This document shows, piece after piece, positions 1 through 8,172 of a stretch of DNA of 64,000 nucleotides; the first letter of the stretch is position 1, and each line of letters begins with the position of its first letter. The position numbers were made by a program, and so were the translations under genes. The notes under the pieces were generated by a model that saw nothing but the letters and a program-made list of their open reading frames with translations, did no database searches and was not told where the DNA came from. Source of the DNA: Cellvibrio sp. KY-GH-1 (GTDB taxonomy: Bacteria; Pseudomonadota; Gammaproteobacteria; Pseudomonadales; Cellvibrionaceae). The stretch covers positions 5,311,501 to 5,375,500 of the forward strand of contig NZ_CP031728.1 in assembly GCF_008806975.1 (NCBI RefSeq), given 5' to 3'.

Positions 1-210
1 ACTACGTTGGCTGCGATTGGCAGCGATAAGTCACAGCTGCTGTCTGCCACTATCTACATTACCGATAAAGAGAATGTGACAGCGCTCAATACCGCTTGGG
101 CGGATTGGTTGCCGGCCGGTTGTGCACCCTCACGCGCTTGTGTAAAAGTAGAATTGCTCGACCCGGCTATGTTGGTGGAGATTGCATTTGTTGCAGCGGT
201 TAGCCGCTAG
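1..210 (+). CDS. Rid (YjgF/YER057c/UK114) family protein, 5'-truncated
   Basis: The reading frame is open from the first base to a TAG at 208-210, so only the last 69 codons are present and the true start lies outside the window. The visible part reads like the C-terminal half of a Rid-family trimeric enzyme: a strand-helix segment around 'ATIYITD', the helix 'ALNTAWADWLP', then a conserved region with 'PSRACVKVELLDP' followed by 'VEIAFVAAV'. The Arg of the PSRACV segment matches the conserved Arg that binds the carboxylate in Rid deaminases. RidA itself hydrolyses reactive enamines/imines from amino-acid metabolism; whether this member is RidA or another subgroup cannot be told from half a protein. 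It is on the same strand as pilU, with 69 bases between. Confidence 0.75.
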   Translation, partial: TTLAAIGSDKSQLLSATIYITDKENVTALNTAWADWLPAGCAPSRACVKVELLDPAMLVEIAFVAAVSR

Positions 211-279
211 TCTTTTCCCTGTTGCCTGGGGATTCTTGCCTATACTTCTCCTGTTATATCGCCCGGACAGGAGCTAGTC

Positions 280-1452
280 ATGGCAACACCTATAGATCAA
301 TATTTAAATATCCTCGCCAAAAAAGATGGTTCGGATTTGTACTTGAGTACGGGCGCGCCGCCCTGTGCAAAATTTCAAGGCGTATTAAAACCGCTCACCA
401 GTGAACCCTTTAAACCTGGAGAAATTGAGAGTATTGCCAATGCCATCATGGATGATGAGCAGCGTGCAGCCTTTACCCACGAACTGGAAATGAACCTCGC
501 TATCTCTATTCATGGTGTAGGTCGTTTTCGCATTAATATTTTCAAGCAGCGCAATGAAGTGGCGATTGTTGCGCGCAATATCAAAACGGATATTCCACAA
601 TTCGATGCGCTGGGCCTGCCGGAAGTGTTGAAAGATGTGATCATGACCAAACGTGGTTTGGTGTTGTTTGTCGGTGGCACCGGCTCGGGTAAGTCTACCT
701 CCCTGGCAGCGTTGATTGATCATCGCAATTCTTCCAGCGGTGGTCACATCATCACCATCGAAGATCCAGTGGAGTTCGTACATAAGCATAAGCGCAGTGT
801 AATTAACCAACGTGAAGTGGGCGTGGATACGCGCAGTTATAAAGCGGCATTGAAAAACACTTTGCGCCAGGCTCCGGATGTCATTCTGATTGGTGAAATT
901 CGCGATCGCGAAACCATGGAGCATGCGTTGGAGTTTGCTGAAACCGGGCATTTAGCGATCTCAACCCTGCACGCCAATAATTCCAATCAGGCATTGGAGC
1001 GGATCATCAATTTGTTTCCGGAAGAGCGCCGCCCGCAATTATTGATGGGGCTCTCGCAAAACTTGCGTGCATTTGTGTCGCAGCGGTTATTGCCCACGGT
1101 AGATGGAAAGCGCTGCGCGGCGGTAGAAGTATTGCTCGGCACTAAAACAATTCAGGAATTGATTTTAAAAAGTCGCCTCACTGAAATTAAAGAAATTATG
1201 GAGAAATCTGAAAATCTCGGCATGCAAACTTTCGACGGTGCGATTTTTAAATTATACATGGCTGGTAAAGTCAGTTTTGATGATGCTATCGCCAATGCCG
1301 ACTCCCCCAATAATTTGCGTTTGCGAATCAAACTGGCGACTGATGGTGTGGTTGTTCCCAAAGCAGAACCTGTTGTTGCAGAACCTAAAGCACCGCCAAC
1401 CAGTTTTGGTGAATTGAGTTTGCAAAAAATGGATGAAGATGAAGAGCCTTAA
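280..1452 (+). CDS. pilU: Type IV pilus twitching-motility ATPase PilU
   Basis: A 390-residue PilT/PilU-type secretion ATPase of the retraction class, expected to act as a hexamer at the cytoplasmic base of the type IVa pilus. Visible motifs in order: Walker A GGTGSGKST (about 132-140), the Asp box IITIEDPVE (about 157-165), the Walker B region ILIGEIRDRE (about 202-211) and the His box GHLAISTLHA (about 223-232). The length, the acidic C-terminal tail and the N-terminus 'MATPIDQYLNILAKKDGSD' fit PilU better than the shorter PilT. The start is supported by an AGGAG at 269-273, six bases before the ATG. pilT, the usual partner, is not in the window. A Rid-family gene precedes it and a Pat-like gene follows 46 bases downstream. 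Confidence 0.9.
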   Translation: MATPIDQYLNILAKKDGSDLYLSTGAPPCAKFQGVLKPLTSEPFKPGEIESIANAIMDDEQRAAFTHELEMNLAISIHGVGRFRINIFKQRNEVAIVARNIKTDIPQFDALGLPEVLKDVIMTKRGLVLFVGGTGSGKSTSLAALIDHRNSSSGGHIITIEDPVEFVHKHKRSVINQREVGVDTRSYKAALKNTLRQAPDVILIGEIRDRETMEHALEFAETGHLAISTLHANNSNQALERIINLFPEERRPQLLMGLSQNLRAFVSQRLLPTVDGKRCAAVEVLLGTKTIQELILKSRLTEIKEIMEKSENLGMQTFDGAIFKLYMAGKVSFDDAIANADSPNNLRLRIKLATDGVVVPKAEPVVAEPKAPPTSFGELSLQKMDEDEEP

Positions 1453-1498
1453 TCCTGAAATATTCCGTAAAAATAGTTAGAGCGGTAAAGCCTGATTT

Positions 1499-3988
1499 AT
1501 GACTGTAAAAACCATCGAGCAATTATTAAAGCCTCATTCCATTGCCGTGATTGGTGCGTCCAACCAACCCAATCGCCCGGGCAATGCGGTGATGCGCAAT
1601 TTATTGCAGGGTCAGTACGATGGTCCGATTATGCCGGTGACACCGCATTACAAATCCGTTAATGGTGTGCTCGCCTATCGCTCGATTGATGAATTACCGC
1701 TGGTTCCAGACCTTGCCATTATTTGTACCCGGGCAACGCGAGTTCCGGCAATTATTTTGCAATTGGGACGCAAAGGCACACGCAATGCCATTGTGATTGC
1801 GTCCGGGCTGGATAATTTATACACCGCGCAGGGCACCAACTTGCAGGAGCAAATGCTCGCTATTGCCAAAGAATGGGGTGTGCGCATATTGGGGCCGGAT
1901 TCGCTCGGTATTATTGTGCCCTCTCTGGGATTAAATGCGAGCTATGCGCACACCAACGCGCTACCGGGGAAAATTGCTGTGGTATCACAATCCAGTGCCG
2001 TGTGCGTCACTTTGCTGGATTGGTCCAAGCGCCGGCGCATTGGTTTTTCCTATTTTATTTCGCTCGGCGAAGGTGTTGATATCGACTTTGATGAGATGAT
2101 CGATTTCCTCGGGCGTGATCCAAATACTTCTGCCATTTTGTTGTATATCGATGCCATTTTTGATGGCCGTGCATTTATGTCCTCTGCGCGCGCCGCATCC
2201 TTCAATAAACCTATTCTGGTCATTAAAGCGGGAACCTGGTCGGAGTCGGCGTTAGTAACTTCGCGCTTGCAAGCGGAGCAAATTGGTGAGGATGCGGTTT
2301 ACGATGCTGCATTTCGTCGCGCCGGTATGCTGCGTGTAGGCGATTTGCGCGAGTTGCTGGCGGCGGTAGAAACCCTCGCCAATGGCAAACCGATTTTCAG
2401 TGAGCAATTGGTTATTTTAGCCAATGGCAATGGCCCCTGCGCGATGGCTGTGGATGCGCTATTGGAACGTGGCGGGCGCCTGGCGAAGTTGGATGATGCT
2501 GTCGTGCAACAATTGCAAAAAATTATTCACACCGGTGGCCGCCCCAGTAACCCAATTAATGTGCTGGGTGATGCATCGCCTGACACCTATCGCAAAGTAT
2601 TAGATGTGTTATTGCAAAGTAACAGCATCGATAATGTATTAATTATGCAAGCTCCGTCGGCGCTTACGCCGGGTGAAATTTTTGCGGAAGCGGTGATTGA
2701 TGTATACCGCAATCACCCCGGTAAAAAACCGAACCTATTTGCTAACTGGATGGGAGAGGATGCAGCCCAGGAAGCGCGCTTGCGTTTTGCTGCCGCAGGC
2801 ATTGCATCCTTCCGCACACCTGAAGGTGCTGTGGGGGCATTCATGCACATGGTGCAATATCGCCGCAACCAGAAGTTATTATCGGAAACGCCGGAATCCA
2901 TCAGCGATAAAGTTCCTTATCAGCCTGTTTACGCGCACCAACTCATTGAATTGGCGCTGAGCGAAGATCGCGTACAGTTAAGTTCCGGTGAAGCCCTGGA
3001 ATTATTATCTGCCTACGGCATTGCCGGTGCGGATGTAGAAAAAAATAGCACGAACGTTAGTGGTACGCCCCATAAGTTACGCGTGCAAGTACAAACAGAT
3101 CCGGTATTTGGACCGGTGATTTTGTTAGGTGAAGCGGCAAGTCATTGGTCTATTCGTAAAAGTGCAGTAGTGGCCTTGCCGCCTTTAAATATGGCGCTTG
3201 CTCGTTACATGGTGATTCAGGCATTGGCGGAAGGAAAAATTCGTGAACGCGAAAGTTATGCGGCGTTTGATTTACCGGCGCTTTGTTTGTTGTTAACGCA
3301 AATTAGTCAAATTGTGATTGATCATCCGCGTGTAGATTCATTAGTGCTTAACCCGGTATTGATAGCGGGTGCCCAAGTGCAGGTGGTGGATGCGGGCGTA
3401 AAACTGCGCTTGGACAATCGTCTCGCTGCATTGGCAATTCGCCCCTACCCCAAAGAATTGGAGGAGACCTGTGTATTGCGTGACGGCCAGGAAATTATTG
3501 TGCGTCCAATTAAACCGGAAGACGAATTGAGTTTGCAAGAATTTGATAATTCACAAACCAAAGAAGATAGATACAAACGTTATTTTGCCGATTTACCCCA
3601 ATTTTCTCACGAGCAGATGGCACGTTTGGCGCAAATTGATTACGCGCGTGATATGGCCTTTGTCGCTGTTGCGCATGACAATGTTGTGGTGAAAAATGTT
3701 TTGGTGGAAAAAATCCTTGCCGTAGTACGGGTGCAAACTGATCCGGATAATCTCCAAGCTGAGTTTGCCATGGCGGTGCGCAGTGAATTAAAAGGCATTG
3801 GGTTGGGCGCGCGCCTGTTGCAAAAAATGATTGTTTATTGTCGCAGTCAAGGTACCAAAGAATTAATTGGCGTGACCATGCTGGAAAATGCAGGCATGGC
3901 AAACCTGGCCCGCAAGCTGGGTTTTAATGTGAAGTTTAATCGGGATGAAGGTCTGGTTGATATGAAGCTGGATTTACAGAATGCGTGA
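1499..3988 (+). CDS. Pat-like protein: degenerate NDP-forming acyl-CoA synthetase fused to GNAT acetyltransferase
   Basis: 829 residues. N-terminal CoA-binding Rossmann domain (about 5-140, starting 'PHSIAVIGASNQPNRPGNA'), a succinyl-CoA-ligase-like region (about 155-460), a much reduced ATP-grasp region (about 480-650) and a C-terminal GNAT domain (about 660-829, acetyl-CoA loop KGIGLGARL about 765-773). The family includes Salmonella Pat, which acetylates lysines of acetyl-CoA synthetase and other enzymes. In active ADP-forming synthetases a catalytic His lies in an 'SHTG' motif; here the aligned stretch reads 'TSRLQAEQ' (about 254-261), so the phospho-His appears lost, as reported for Pat. 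Only about 20 residues separate the helix 'ELLSAYGI' (501-508) from 'LRVQVQTDPVFGPVILLG' (527-544), where relatives have roughly 90-100. The likely role is protein lysine acetyltransferase rather than acyl-CoA synthetase. Confidence 0.85.
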   Translation: MTVKTIEQLLKPHSIAVIGASNQPNRPGNAVMRNLLQGQYDGPIMPVTPHYKSVNGVLAYRSIDELPLVPDLAIICTRATRVPAIILQLGRKGTRNAIVIASGLDNLYTAQGTNLQEQMLAIAKEWGVRILGPDSLGIIVPSLGLNASYAHTNALPGKIAVVSQSSAVCVTLLDWSKRRRIGFSYFISLGEGVDIDFDEMIDFLGRDPNTSAILLYIDAIFDGRAFMSSARAASFNKPILVIKAGTWSESALVTSRLQAEQIGEDAVYDAAFRRAGMLRVGDLRELLAAVETLANGKPIFSEQLVILANGNGPCAMAVDALLERGGRLAKLDDAVVQQLQKIIHTGGRPSNPINVLGDASPDTYRKVLDVLLQSNSIDNVLIMQAPSALTPGEIFAEAVIDVYRNHPGKKPNLFANWMGEDAAQEARLRFAAAGIASFRTPEGAVGAFMHMVQYRRNQKLLSETPESISDKVPYQPVYAHQLIELALSEDRVQLSSGEALELLSAYGIAGADVEKNSTNVSGTPHKLRVQVQTDPVFGPVILLGEAASHWSIRKSAVVALPPLNMALARYMVIQALAEGKIRERESYAAFDLPALCLLLTQISQIVIDHPRVDSLVLNPVLIAGAQVQVVDAGVKLRLDNRLAALAIRPYPKELEETCVLRDGQEIIVRPIKPEDELSLQEFDNSQTKEDRYKRYFADLPQFSHEQMARLAQIDYARDMAFVAVAHDNVVVKNVLVEKILAVVRVQTDPDNLQAEFAMAVRSELKGIGLGARLLQKMIVYCRSQGTKELIGVTMLENAGMANLARKLGFNVKFNRDEGLVDMKLDLQNA

Positions 3989-4031
3989 ACTGATTAGTGC
4001 AATTTACTAATGTAACAACGATGAGAAGATT

Positions 4032-4880
4032 ATGCGGTTGAAATCTGATTCCTTCATTAAATATTTTATCGGCTGTTGGCTGTTTATTGTTGCAGTATGC
4101 GCCAGTTCACAGCCATTAACGGTCGGTGTCATCGGGCGCTCCAGCAGTGATGGCAGCGACATTACCAGTTATTATGAAGATGTACTGCGATTAGCACTGG
4201 AAAAAACGCGTACAAGCCATGGTGACTTTATTATCCGGCAGCGCCCTTTTGAGGCGAGTGTTGATCGCGTAAGGGCCATGCTGCAAAGTGCATCTGGCGT
4301 AGATGTTATTTGGGCATCGGCAACACCTGAGCGCCTGCAAAAAATGCGCTATATCGATGTAAATTTATTACATGACTTGAATAATTATCGTGCATTACTT
4401 ATCCGAAGATCTGACCTTAATAAATTTAAAAAAATAGAAACTCTCGAAGATTTGCATAGGTGGAGTGCGGGGAATGGTAGTAATTGGACCGATACTCGTG
4501 TGATGCAATCAAATGGTTTTAAAGTGGTGACCGCGGTCGATTTTGGTTTGTTGATGAAAATGTTAACCGCGAAGCGGTTTGATTTCATTACCCGAGGATT
4601 ACATGAAGTGGGAATGGATTTGGCTATGTTTTCCGCGCAGGATATTGCGGTTGTACCGAATCTGCTCTTGAAGTACTCGGAACCTGTTAGTTACGGCTTT
4701 TTTGTGCGCAAGGAAGATGAGCACTTGGCGCAGCGTTTGGAAAAGGGGGTAGCAATCGCCAACGACGATGGTTCTTTGGTGGAGCTACTGGAGCGAACCG
4801 AATTGTTTAATCTCGGGCGTAACCTGTTGCAAAAAAAACCGCGAATTATCGAGATCGATAACAGCGCCGCGTTGCAATAG
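4032..4880 (+). CDS. Periplasmic solute-binding-like protein (SBP family 3 type), orphan
   Basis: 282 residues with an N-terminal signal peptide (hydrophobic core about 11-24, likely cleavage near 'CASSQ'). The rest resembles the periplasmic binding-protein fold: 'LTVGVIGRSSSDGS' at the mature N-terminus, a central 'GNGSNWTDTRVMQSNGFKV' segment, and 'AKRFDFITRGLHEV'. The same pattern (G.G..W.DT, then R.DF..RG..E) recurs in the gene at 15764-16720, so the two are paralogues. No permease or ATPase gene and no attached kinase or cyclase domain is nearby, so it is probably not part of a standard ABC importer encoded here; it may be a periplasmic sensor or an orphan binding protein. The ligand is unknown. 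It follows the Pat-like gene by 43 bases on the same strand. Confidence 0.6.
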   Translation: MRLKSDSFIKYFIGCWLFIVAVCASSQPLTVGVIGRSSSDGSDITSYYEDVLRLALEKTRTSHGDFIIRQRPFEASVDRVRAMLQSASGVDVIWASATPERLQKMRYIDVNLLHDLNNYRALLIRRSDLNKFKKIETLEDLHRWSAGNGSNWTDTRVMQSNGFKVVTAVDFGLLMKMLTAKRFDFITRGLHEVGMDLAMFSAQDIAVVPNLLLKYSEPVSYGFFVRKEDEHLAQRLEKGVAIANDDGSLVELLERTELFNLGRNLLQKKPRIIEIDNSAALQ

Positions 4881-4895
4881 CACTGCTTACCTTTT

Positions 4896-4948
4896 TTATT
4901 GTCAATGGATTTATTGTTAATGGATTTATTGTCCATGGATTTGTTGCC
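4896..4948. repeat. 15-bp tandem repeat, about 3.5 units
   Basis: Three consecutive 15-bp units (4896-4910, 4911-4925, 4926-4940), each of the form ttattgtNNatggat, followed by a partial fourth. They lie just after the stop codon of the binding-protein-like gene and before the hairpin at 4955-5001. Read directly from the sequence; no function is known. Confidence 0.85.
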
Positions 4949-4954
4949 ACTTAT

Positions 4955-5001
4955 CCCTCAGCCATACACTCAGGTTAGCCCTTCGCGCCTATGGCTGAGG
5001 G
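4955..5001. terminator. Long hairpin between convergent genes
   Basis: A perfect 12-bp stem: ccctcagccata (4955-4966) pairs with tatggctgaggg (4990-5001), leaving a 23-base loop. It sits between two genes that converge (stops at 4880 on plus and 5009 on minus), where a bidirectional terminator is expected. There is no clean run of T after the stem on either strand, so factor-independent termination is only a guess. Confidence 0.45.
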
Positions 5002-5008
5002 TAGCGCA

Positions 5009-5860
5009 TCAGTATGTTACGCGATAGGCGCTGACAGTATTGCTAAAGAAATTCGGAACGACCAAGAGTTTGCGCTTTTTGCTGTAGGCAAAATCGGCGG
5101 TAAAAATTCCGGTAGTGCTGGAGTCCAGCAATAGTGTTTTGGTTCCATCGCTATTCACCCAATAAATTTGTCCCTCCCACACAGACACCAGATAGCTATC
5201 ACATTTTACCTCCGCAATGCCGTCAATGAGTCCGAAGGGCATTTGGGTAATCAATGTTGCTTCGCTTGCGGTGTTGTAGCGAACCAGTTGGGAGCCTGAT
5301 CCTACGAGTAAAACATCCTTTTCGATTGCCAAGCCGTTAGCACTGGGTACGTTGTCGATATAAATCTCAGGAACTCCGTTGCGAATTCTGTAAATTTTTC
5401 CTGCGCCCGTGTCTGAAACGAAAATATCGCCGTGTTTATTGGCGACCACATCGTTTAAGAAAGCAGAGCCCGGTATTGGAATTAGATTAACAATCGCGCC
5501 GCTTTTCAGGTCGATAACAGCAACTTCATCGATATCGGAAACGTAAAGAAACTTGCCGGAAATTGCCATGCCTTTGGGGGCATTTAAACCGCTGGCCCAA
5601 GCGCTATCCAGCAACTGTCCATTTTTGCTGATCTTCGCAATATCCCCATTGCCGTCTTTGCTGTAGTAATCGCCTTTGAGTACCGACACCAAGAAAAAGT
5701 CTTGCCCTCCCTGGTGAACTTCCAACACTGATTCGGGGATGTCCAGCCCGGTTACTTGCCATACAAGGCTTAGTGAAGGCTCAGATGTTTTGGCAGCCAT
5801 CACTTCGGTAGCACCTATTAGCAAGCTAAAAAGCAGAGCAGTTTTCAGAATGAATTGCAT
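5009..5860 (-). CDS. Secreted SMP-30/NHL-like beta-propeller protein
   Basis: 283 residues with a clear signal peptide (about 1-22, ending 'ATEVMAAK'). The mature part is made of repeated blades with the pattern 'G.....G.LYVSD...VAVID', for example 'GKFLYVSDIDEVAVIDLKS' and 'GDIFVSDTGAGKIYRI', typical of SMP-30/gluconolactonase and NHL-type six-bladed propellers. Family members include lactonases and esterases, but many are only binding proteins, so no substrate is assigned. A GAGAGG precedes the ATG at suitable spacing on the minus strand. It converges with the gene at 4032-4880 and lies downstream of the deacetylase-like gene on the same strand, with about 290 bases between them. Confidence 0.65.
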   Translation of the reverse strand: MQFILKTALLFSLLIGATEVMAAKTSEPSLSLVWQVTGLDIPESVLEVHQGGQDFFLVSVLKGDYYSKDGNGDIAKISKNGQLLDSAWASGLNAPKGMAISGKFLYVSDIDEVAVIDLKSGAIVNLIPIPGSAFLNDVVANKHGDIFVSDTGAGKIYRIRNGVPEIYIDNVPSANGLAIEKDVLLVGSGSQLVRYNTASEATLITQMPFGLIDGIAEVKCDSYLVSVWEGQIYWVNSDGTKTLLLDSSTTGIFTADFAYSKKRKLLVVPNFFSNTVSAYRVTY

Positions 5861-6153
5861 ATAAACCTCTCATTAAGTGAACGGGATTTACGCTGCTATT
5901 CCAAGGGCGTTATTGCTGCCACAGGGATATTGCTACAGCGCTGGTGTTGGGTCTTACTGGTTTGAAATTCTTGTTAACGCGAAATCATTGTGCAGTGATT
6001 GCGCGTCATTACAAAGTTGGCGGGTGTTAATAAGGGGTGTCTAAGTTTTTGAAAAAAAAGAGATTTTTTTTGGTATGTAAAAGGTATGGCGAATGTAGGC
6101 TAATTCGAAGCCGATGGTGAGGGATTGCGAACCTCAGGGTTATTCCGCGGGCG
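5861..6153. other. Non-coding gap upstream of the propeller gene
   Basis: 293 bases between the propeller gene and the stop of the histone-deacetylase-fold gene, both on the minus strand. It presumably holds the propeller gene's promoter. I see A/T runs near 6050-6070 but no convincing promoter, RNA gene or hairpin. The short minus-strand reading frame over its left end is not protein-like. Confidence 0.5.
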
Positions 6154-7098
6154 TTAAAGTTTTGCCAGGGCTTTGATATGTGCAACCGCGCAGCGGCCCA
6201 AGCCCAATAAATCGTAACCACCCTCCAACATAGACACTATGCCTTTGCATTGCTCTTCGGTGGGATAAAGCTTGCTGCTATCCATCAACTGACGCATTTT
6301 TTGGGTGATCCAGGTGTAATCCTGTTCCACCAAACTGATAGACGACATGTCATCATCGATATAGGCATCAAAGCCGGCGGAAATAAAAATAAGCTGCGGT
6401 TTGAAGCTTTCCAGCGCTGGTAGCCACTGGCTGCTAATGGCATCGCGAAAGCCTTGGCTGCGGCAGGTGGCGGGGAGGGGAGTATTGATGATATTTGCGG
6501 GTACATCGTCAATTTCAGTATTTGGGTAAAACGGGTACTGGAAGCTGGAACAAAAAAGCACGCGTGGCTCGTTTAAAAAAATATCTTGAGTGCCGTTGCC
6601 GTGGTGCACATCAAAATCCACTATGGCGACGCGCTCCAATCCATAGGTTTCCAAAGCGTGTTTTGCGGCTATGGCGATATTGTTAAAAATGCAGAATCCC
6701 ATGGCGCGTGCTTGTTCAGCGTGGTGGCCCGGTGGGCGTACGTTGCAAAACACCGAATCTGTTTCGCCGCGCATTACCATGTCCACACCCAAAATACCGG
6801 CGCCGGCGGCGTGACGTGCGGCCGTCAATGTGTGGGGTGATAGATAAACGTCATCGGCAAAAAAATGAATACCGGATTGCGGCACCGCGCGCGTAACTTT
6901 CTGGATATGTTCAATACTATGAACGCGCAATAATTGTTCATCGGTAATCGCTGGTGCTTCGCGCTGATACAGCAGCGCATCAATGCCGCTCGCTAATAGT
7001 TGGTTAGATATCGCATCAATTCGCCCGGGGCATTCCGGGTGGCCGTCGGGCATCTGGTGTTCATGACAACTAGGGTGGCTAATTAATGTGGTCAGCAT
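6154..7098 (-). CDS. Histone deacetylase-family amidohydrolase (class II / acetylpolyamine amidohydrolase-like)
   Basis: 314 residues from the ATG at 7098; an upstream in-frame ATG at 7119 would add seven residues, but 'MLTTLISHP' matches the usual family start. Zinc-hydrolase motifs are intact: 'RPPGHHAE' with the His pair at 125-126, 'VDFDVHHGNGTQDIF' with zinc ligands D163 and H165, 'SAGFDAYIDD' with the third ligand D244, and a late 'LEGGYDL' carrying the transition-state Tyr. Bacterial members deacetylate polyamines, acetoin-related or unknown acetylated substrates, and some act on protein acetyl-lysine. It lies about 2.2 kb from the Pat-like acetyltransferase gene, on the opposite strand, so a functional pairing is possible but only suggestive. 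Confidence 0.88.
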   Translation of the reverse strand: MLTTLISHPSCHEHQMPDGHPECPGRIDAISNQLLASGIDALLYQREAPAITDEQLLRVHSIEHIQKVTRAVPQSGIHFFADDVYLSPHTLTAARHAAGAGILGVDMVMRGETDSVFCNVRPPGHHAEQARAMGFCIFNNIAIAAKHALETYGLERVAIVDFDVHHGNGTQDIFLNEPRVLFCSSFQYPFYPNTEIDDVPANIINTPLPATCRSQGFRDAISSQWLPALESFKPQLIFISAGFDAYIDDDMSSISLVEQDYTWITQKMRQLMDSSKLYPTEEQCKGIVSMLEGGYDLLGLGRCAVAHIKALAKL

Positions 7099-7268
7099 AG
7101 TCTTATTTATCCTGCGCAATAGTCGCCACTATAAACGCTTGTGCAAGGCCTTGTGAATATTTCACAAGGCGGTGGGGATTAATTAACGGGGAATGATTTT
7201 GCCGCCGCCTATACTGATCACCGTCGACTGATGATGTCGGCGCATCACTAACCTAAAAGGAAATTTTT

Positions 7269-8132
7269 ATGAAAAAGTCACCGCTGTGGCTCGCAGTTTT
7301 ATCTGCTCTGGCCGTTCAATCTGCTCTAACTGCATCGTCTGTTTCTGCTGCTGTAGCAACCCCGGAAAAAACCACCAGTATCGCAACGCGCGATTTGTTG
7401 GCGCAATCGGATTTGGTGTTTTCTGGCAAGGTTGTGGGCGTGGAATACAAAGACTCTGCCGATGGTCTCCCACATACCTTTGTGACCTACGACGTTGATC
7501 AAGTGATCTCCGGTCGTCCGGATGGCTCACAAGTTACCTTGCGTTTTCTGGGTGGCCGCCAACAAAAAGGCGAAGTGATTCGTTATCTGGAAGTATCTGA
7601 AACCCCGGAATTTCAATTAGGCGATACCGATATTTTATTCGCCAGCAAAAATAACAGCAGCATCTGCCCGTTAGCGAAATGCACATCCGGTCGCTTCCGC
7701 AATCTGGATGGTGTGTTGGCGAGTGATGATGGTCGTGCGATTATCGAAAAAACGGATAGCAGCTACGCGATATCCTCTGCTGTGATCGCTACTGAAGCCG
7801 ACGGTAAGGGTGAAGTTGGGCACGGTGCCAACGCCTTGGCCAGTGTTGCGCGTGAACCTGTCTCTCCTGCTGTACCCGCGACTGCAGTAAAAGCAGAGCA
7901 ATTTATTGCCGAGTTACGTGAGCAAGCGCAGGAAGTCGCCAGCGCACGTGCGGATACACCGGTATTTATTTCTGCATCGATTAAAGACGAGTTTAAATCT
8001 GCGGCCATGGCTCCCGAAGCCGCGCCTGTTGAGAGCGCGCCAGGTTTGTTGCGTCGTGCGACGACTCCAAGCGATTTCGATCGTTGGGAAGAGGAAGCGA
8101 TTCGCAAAAATAGCGGCAACCCGGTTCTTTAA
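7269..8132 (+). CDS. Secreted protein of unknown function, upstream of a metzincin protease
   Basis: 287 residues; the first about 28 ('MKKSPLWLAVLSALAVQSAL' onwards, ending 'SVSAAVA') form a signal peptide. An AAGGAAA lies just upstream of the ATG. The central region (about 40-150) looks like a beta-rich domain ('SDLVFSGKVVGVEY', 'VTYDVDQVISG', 'VTLRFLGG') with a Cys pair in 'SICPLAKC' and a 'GRFRNLDGV' segment. From about 190 on it is Ala/Glu/Pro-rich, low in complexity and probably extended. I do not recognise a family with certainty. The metzincin gene starts 40 bases after its stop on the same strand, so the two are likely co-transcribed and this may be a chaperone, inhibitor or companion of the protease. 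Confidence 0.6.
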   Translation: MKKSPLWLAVLSALAVQSALTASSVSAAVATPEKTTSIATRDLLAQSDLVFSGKVVGVEYKDSADGLPHTFVTYDVDQVISGRPDGSQVTLRFLGGRQQKGEVIRYLEVSETPEFQLGDTDILFASKNNSSICPLAKCTSGRFRNLDGVLASDDGRAIIEKTDSSYAISSAVIATEADGKGEVGHGANALASVAREPVSPAVPATAVKAEQFIAELREQAQEVASARADTPVFISASIKDEFKSAAMAPEAAPVESAPGLLRRATTPSDFDRWEEEAIRKNSGNPVL

Positions 8133-8172
8133 TTACTCACTTTTTTAAATGTCTAATGACAAGGAAACTATC

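Noticed and set aside
222..404. Frame starting between the Rid gene and pilU
   Set aside because: It overlaps pilU in another frame; its 3' part is out-of-frame pilU sequence.
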